Source: Rhodobacteraceae bacterium UBA7436 | GTDB lineage: Bacteria; Pseudomonadota; Alphaproteobacteria; Rhodobacterales; Rhodobacteraceae | Direction: 5' to 3' | DNA: 10,656 nucleotides | Assembly (NCBI GenBank): GCA_002478745.1 | Contig: DLQI01000057.1 | Span: 1 to 10,656 of the forward strand | Part shown: piece by piece, positions 7,895 through 10,656 of the stretch | Position numbering within the stretch: the first letter of the stretch is position 1 | Layout of the letters: every line of letters begins with the position of its first letter | Position numbers and translations under genes: made by a program | Notes under the pieces: generated by a model | Told to the model about the DNA's origin: nothing | Database searches by the model: none | The model's input: the letters and a program-made list of their open reading frames with translations, nothing else

Positions 7895-8991
7895 TGGAAA
7901 CGATTAAAATAATAACTCGTGACGACATGGCCGACGTTGCCCTTGGTGGCGCATTTTTGGGCACAGGCGGCGGCGGTGACCCTTACATTGGACGCCTTAT
8001 GGCTGAACAGGCGATTGACGCAAATGGCTCAGTTCAGGTTCTTAATGTTGACGATTTGGCTGATGATGCACTTGTTGTTCCCGTTGCCATGATGGGTGCA
8101 CCGACCGTAATGTTAGAAAAACTACCCCGCGGTGATGAAGCTATCAACGCTTTGCGATCGCTTGAAGCAGTTTTGGGCAAGAAGGCTGATGCAATTTTTT
8201 GTATCGAAGCTGGCGGGTTGAATTCCACGATTCCGATTGCCGTTGCCGCAACGGCACGGCTTCCAATCGTTGATGGGGATGGGATGGGTCGGGCGTTTCC
8301 CGAATTGCAAATGGTGTCGATGACCATGTTTGACATCCATGCCTGCCCGATGGCCATGGCCGATGAAAAGGGCAATGCGATAGCGCTTAACACTGTCGAT
8401 AACCTTTCGACCGAAAAATTCGCTCGCGTCATTACTGTAGAAATGGGTGGGGCTGGACTTATTGCTCTTTATCCTATGACCGGCGCGCAGGCCAAGCAAG
8501 CGATTTTGCGTGGATCCTTATCCCTGATTGCAAACATTGGGCGGATTATCGGCTCAGAACAGGCGGCAAATAGAAATCCTGCTGATAAACTAGCGGCTGA
8601 TCTAAAAGGCATGCGCTTGTTTGAAGGGCGGGTCACGGATGTCGATCGTAGAACCGAGGGCGGATTCGCGCGAGGTCGTGCAACTATCGAAGGATTAGAA
8701 AGTTATCAGGGTCAGAAAATGTTCCTGAACTTTCAAAATGAGTTTCTCTTGGCCGAAGATGAACATGGTAGGCCACGCGCTATAACGCCAGATTTAATCT
8801 GTCTGTTGGATCTGGAGACCGGTCAACCGATTACAACAGAAACAATGGGCTATGGATTTCGTGTGATTGTTTTCGGTCTGCCATGTGACCCAAAATGGCG
8901 AACAAAACATGGGCTTGAACTCGTGGGGCCTAGTTATTTTGGGTATGAGGCACAATACAAACCAATCGAGATATTAAACTTACAAAACTAG
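7894..8991 (+). CDS. DUF917 / S-Me-THD-like family protein, second paralogue
   Basis: From the ATG at 7894 it is 365 residues, colinear along its whole length with the protein encoded just upstream; by eye about two residues in five agree. It keeps every signature: GTGGGGDPYIG (23-33), EAGGLNS (105-111), DGDGMGRAFPE (127-137), MADEKGN, FQNEFL and ITPDLICLLDLETGQPITTE. Neither copy therefore looks like a decayed duplicate. Differences concentrate in the middle, where this copy has EMGGAGLIALYPMTG against SMGAAAGLATQPMKG in the first, and in the link to the C-terminal domain, which may reflect different substrates or a two-subunit enzyme. The chosen start has a GGAGG at 7 bases; an in-frame TTG three bases earlier is less likely. 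It is probably cytoplasmic. The function is unproven, and ring processing of a hydantoin-like import substrate is inferred from context. Confidence 0.88.
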   Translation: METIKIITRDDMADVALGGAFLGTGGGGDPYIGRLMAEQAIDANGSVQVLNVDDLADDALVVPVAMMGAPTVMLEKLPRGDEAINALRSLEAVLGKKADAIFCIEAGGLNSTIPIAVAATARLPIVDGDGMGRAFPELQMVSMTMFDIHACPMAMADEKGNAIALNTVDNLSTEKFARVITVEMGGAGLIALYPMTGAQAKQAILRGSLSLIANIGRIIGSEQAANRNPADKLAADLKGMRLFEGRVTDVDRRTEGGFARGRATIEGLESYQGQKMFLNFQNEFLLAEDEHGRPRAITPDLICLLDLETGQPITTETMGYGFRVIVFGLPCDPKWRTKHGLELVGPSYFGYEAQYKPIEILNLQN

Positions 8992-8997
8992 CAACTT

Positions 8998-9002
8998 GGA
9001 GG
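8998..9002 (+). promoter_or_regulatory. strong ribosome binding site of the solute-binding protein gene
   Basis: GGAGG sits 6 bases before the ATG at 9009 in the 17-bp gap after the second DUF917 gene. It lies in free intergenic sequence rather than inside an upstream gene, which suits a periplasmic protein needed in excess over the transporter. Confidence 0.75.
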
Positions 9003-9008
9003 AAAACT

Positions 9009-10580
9009 ATGGAATTTTTTAGGCAAAAGGCCATTGGGGTCGTCGCAGCAACTGCGTTGCTGATGGGTGCGGAGACGGCGATCGCCGACAACGTGGTCAC
9101 AGTGAATGCGGTTCAAATTTTTGGAACAATCGATCCGGCCAAAATCAACGACTACACAGAGTATATGGCCGGTGTGAACCTATACGAAGCTTTGACAACA
9201 TTGGATGGTAGTGGGGCAATTCAACCGCTCTTGGCCGAAAGTTGGACCGCTTCTGATGACGGATTGACCTGGACCTTTACTTTAAAAGATGGCGCGACAT
9301 TCCAAGACGGGTCACCTGTTGAAGCCAAGGATGTCGTTTGGTCGGTCAATCGATTACTATCGATAAACGAGGGCCCGGCCTATCTGTTTGAAGGCGTCCT
9401 AAGTGAGGGTGCGGTAACTGAAGTAGATTACCGGTCGGTCCAATTCCAGCTTGAAAAGACTTATGCGCCTTTCCTGACAACAACGCCCATCCTATTTGTG
9501 GTGAATTCAGATCTCGCAAAGGAAAATGCGACAAACGATGACCCATGGGCACAAGATTATCTAGCCAATAATTCGATCGGTGCTGGCGCATTCGTTTTGG
9601 ATAGTTGGGAACGCGGAGCGGGTATGACTATGAAGGCCTATGCGGGATACCACCTGGGCTGGACCGACACTGGAATTGACGAAGTCCGGTTTGTCGTTAC
9701 CAATGAAGAGGCGACGGTAAAAGCACTTGCTGCATCGGGCGAACTATCGATGTCGTCGGACGCACAAGCCCAAGAGACATACGACAGCATCGGTAGCATG
9801 GATAACTATCGAATTGAAAAATACTCAACCGCGACGAATTTTTATCTGAAGCTCAATAACTCCGTTGCGCCAACCGATGATGTCAACATTCGCAAAGCCA
9901 TCGCATACGCCACAGATTACGATACAATCCGTGAAGTGATTTTGCCCGGCGCGCCATTGACAGGGCCTATGCCTCCAATTTTTGCAGACGCTTATCCAGA
10001 TGATGTCGCGGCACCGAGGTTCGACCTAGCGAAGGCGAAAGAATACGTGGATGCATCATCCTATGCAGGCAGCGGGCCTATTGACATCGAAATTATGTAT
10101 GTCGCGGGGCTGGCGTTTGAGGAAGAAATTGGACTCTTGATGAAATCCCTGCTCGACACAATTGGTTTCAATACAATCCTGAAGCCTGAGCCGTGGAACC
10201 GTATGACCGAACTGGCCGCAGACGTTAATACAACGCCCGCAATCAACCAGGTGTTCTATGGGGCTACATATCCTTCACCCGACACTTTCTTCTTCACGCA
10301 ATACCACAGTCGTGCGGCTGGAACCTGGGCGTCAATGGAATGGGTGCTCAGCGACGAAGTTGACGCAATGATCGATGAAGCCAGGACAATTTCTGACGTT
10401 GCACGTCAAAATGAGATCTACAAGTCGTTGCAACGGAAGTTGGTTGAAGATCAGGTGGACGTATTTGTGCTGACCCAGCAAAGCCAACAGGCATTCCACA
10501 AGTGCTTGCAAGGATTTACATGGGTTCCGATGCAAAGCTTTGAGTTCAACTTCCACACGATGCAGTGGGTATGTGACTAA
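9009..10580 (+). CDS. periplasmic solute-binding protein, SBP_bac_5 (Opp/Dpp) family
   Basis: Substrate-capturing component of the importer encoded at the start of the operon. It has 523 residues, normal for the family. Residues 1-26 form a Sec signal peptide: a short charged start, a hydrophobic core (about 8-20) and AIA before a likely cut at 26/27. There is no lipobox cysteine, so the protein should be free in the periplasm. The mature part shows SBP_bac_5 features: NLYEALTTLD, LLAESWTASDDGLTWTFTL, FQDGSPVEAKDVVWSVNRLL, then NVRKA-like NIRKAIAYATDY and the late YPSPD segment. The only two cysteines are Cys499 and Cys522 at the extreme C-terminus, which could form a disulfide after export. 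Its place at the 3' end, after the enzymes, is less usual than first place but not rare. Ligand unknown: peptides are the family default, and a hydantoin-like or modified amino acid ligand is suggested by the neighbours. Confidence 0.95.
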   Translation: MEFFRQKAIGVVAATALLMGAETAIADNVVTVNAVQIFGTIDPAKINDYTEYMAGVNLYEALTTLDGSGAIQPLLAESWTASDDGLTWTFTLKDGATFQDGSPVEAKDVVWSVNRLLSINEGPAYLFEGVLSEGAVTEVDYRSVQFQLEKTYAPFLTTTPILFVVNSDLAKENATNDDPWAQDYLANNSIGAGAFVLDSWERGAGMTMKAYAGYHLGWTDTGIDEVRFVVTNEEATVKALAASGELSMSSDAQAQETYDSIGSMDNYRIEKYSTATNFYLKLNNSVAPTDDVNIRKAIAYATDYDTIREVILPGAPLTGPMPPIFADAYPDDVAAPRFDLAKAKEYVDASSYAGSGPIDIEIMYVAGLAFEEEIGLLMKSLLDTIGFNTILKPEPWNRMTELAADVNTTPAINQVFYGATYPSPDTFFFTQYHSRAAGTWASMEWVLSDEVDAMIDEARTISDVARQNEIYKSLQRKLVEDQVDVFVLTQQSQQAFHKCLQGFTWVPMQSFEFNFHTMQWVCD

Positions 10581-10600
10581 TTTCTCGCCAAGCAACTGAA

Positions 10601-10626
10601 GGGCGCCCAAGATTTTTTGGGCGCCC
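10601..10626 (+). terminator. hairpin at the end of the operon, probable terminator
   Basis: GGGCGCCCAA at 10601-10610 pairs perfectly with TTGGGCGCCC at 10617-10626 around a 6-base loop, 20 bp after the last stop codon. The stem is strong and GC-rich. No T-run follows on either strand, so it is not a textbook intrinsic terminator; it may slow polymerase for Rho or protect the 3' end of the transcript. Each arm contains GGGCGCCC, which is itself a perfect palindrome. Confidence 0.6.
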
Positions 10627-10638
10627 GAAGGTACTGTC

Positions 10639-10656
10639 ATGTGTGGACGGCTCCTT
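10639..10656 (+). CDS. possible start of a further gene (MCGRLL...), cut by the window edge
   Basis: ATG at 10639 opens six codons reading MCGRLL, with GAAGG at 10627-10631 seven bases upstream, right after the hairpin. Met-Cys-Gly-Arg is the N-terminus of SRAP (YedK/HMCES-type) proteins, where Cys2 becomes the catalytic residue that binds abasic sites in DNA. Eighteen bases cannot prove a gene, and a chance ATG is quite possible. Confidence 0.25.

Noticed and set aside
8034..8499. Two overlapping - strand open frames of 125-132 codons under the second DUF917 gene
   Set aside because: They mirror the codon bias of the sense gene, whose conserved motifs span the whole interval.
10332..10640. 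A 102-codon - strand open frame at the right edge
   Set aside because: Most of it lies antisense to the solute-binding protein, and its start would sit across the hairpin; no protein signature is seen.
1..10656. CRISPR array, tRNA, rRNA, insertion sequence or attachment site
   Set aside because: No spaced repeat series beyond the two copies at 1578-1615, no tRNA-like sequence and no transposase or terminal repeats were seen.

Overview
The window reads as one strand-consistent catabolic and uptake locus of a Gram-negative, probably alphaproteobacterial organism; a marine Roseobacter-type (Rhodobacterales) host is my best guess. This rests on the Opp/Dpp-type periplasmic-binding-protein transporter with a cleavable signal peptide, moderate GC codon use, GGAGG-type ribosome sites and the style of the operon. 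I could not run a search, so the taxonomy is inference. All eight complete genes lie on the + strand, and nothing substantial is supported on the - strand.

Layout. Positions 1-98 are a leader with a possible promoter for a LuxR-type regulator (99-1568) that has a C-terminal helix-turn-helix and a helical, TPR-like body. The gap 1569-1667 is AT-rich and carries two near-identical 18-bp direct repeats exactly 20 bp apart, a good candidate operator. From 1668 to 10580 seven genes run without a real gap: two membrane permeases (1668-2690, 2687-3568), a fused double ABC ATPase (3565-5262), a short HyuA-type hydantoinase/oxoprolinase-family ASKHA protein (5266-6810), two tandem paralogues of the DUF917 / S-methyl-thiohydantoin-desulfurase-like family (6803-7894, 7894-8991) and a secreted SBP_bac_5 solute-binding protein (9009-10580). 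Junctions are 1- to 8-bp overlaps or gaps of 3 and 17 bp, so this looks like one translationally coupled transcript. A 10-bp perfect hairpin follows at 10601-10626. After it, the last 18 bases may begin another gene (first residues MCGRLL).

How it may work. The binding protein would capture a small amide, peptide-like or hydantoin-like compound in the periplasm. The two permeases and the fused ATPase would import it. The HyuA-like protein and the two DUF917 proteins would process it in the cytoplasm, and the LuxR-type protein would switch the operon on, probably through the repeats at 1578-1615. The substrate is unknown. The absence of a HyuB subunit and the presence of two intact DUF917 paralogues make the locus more interesting than a standard hydantoinase cluster.
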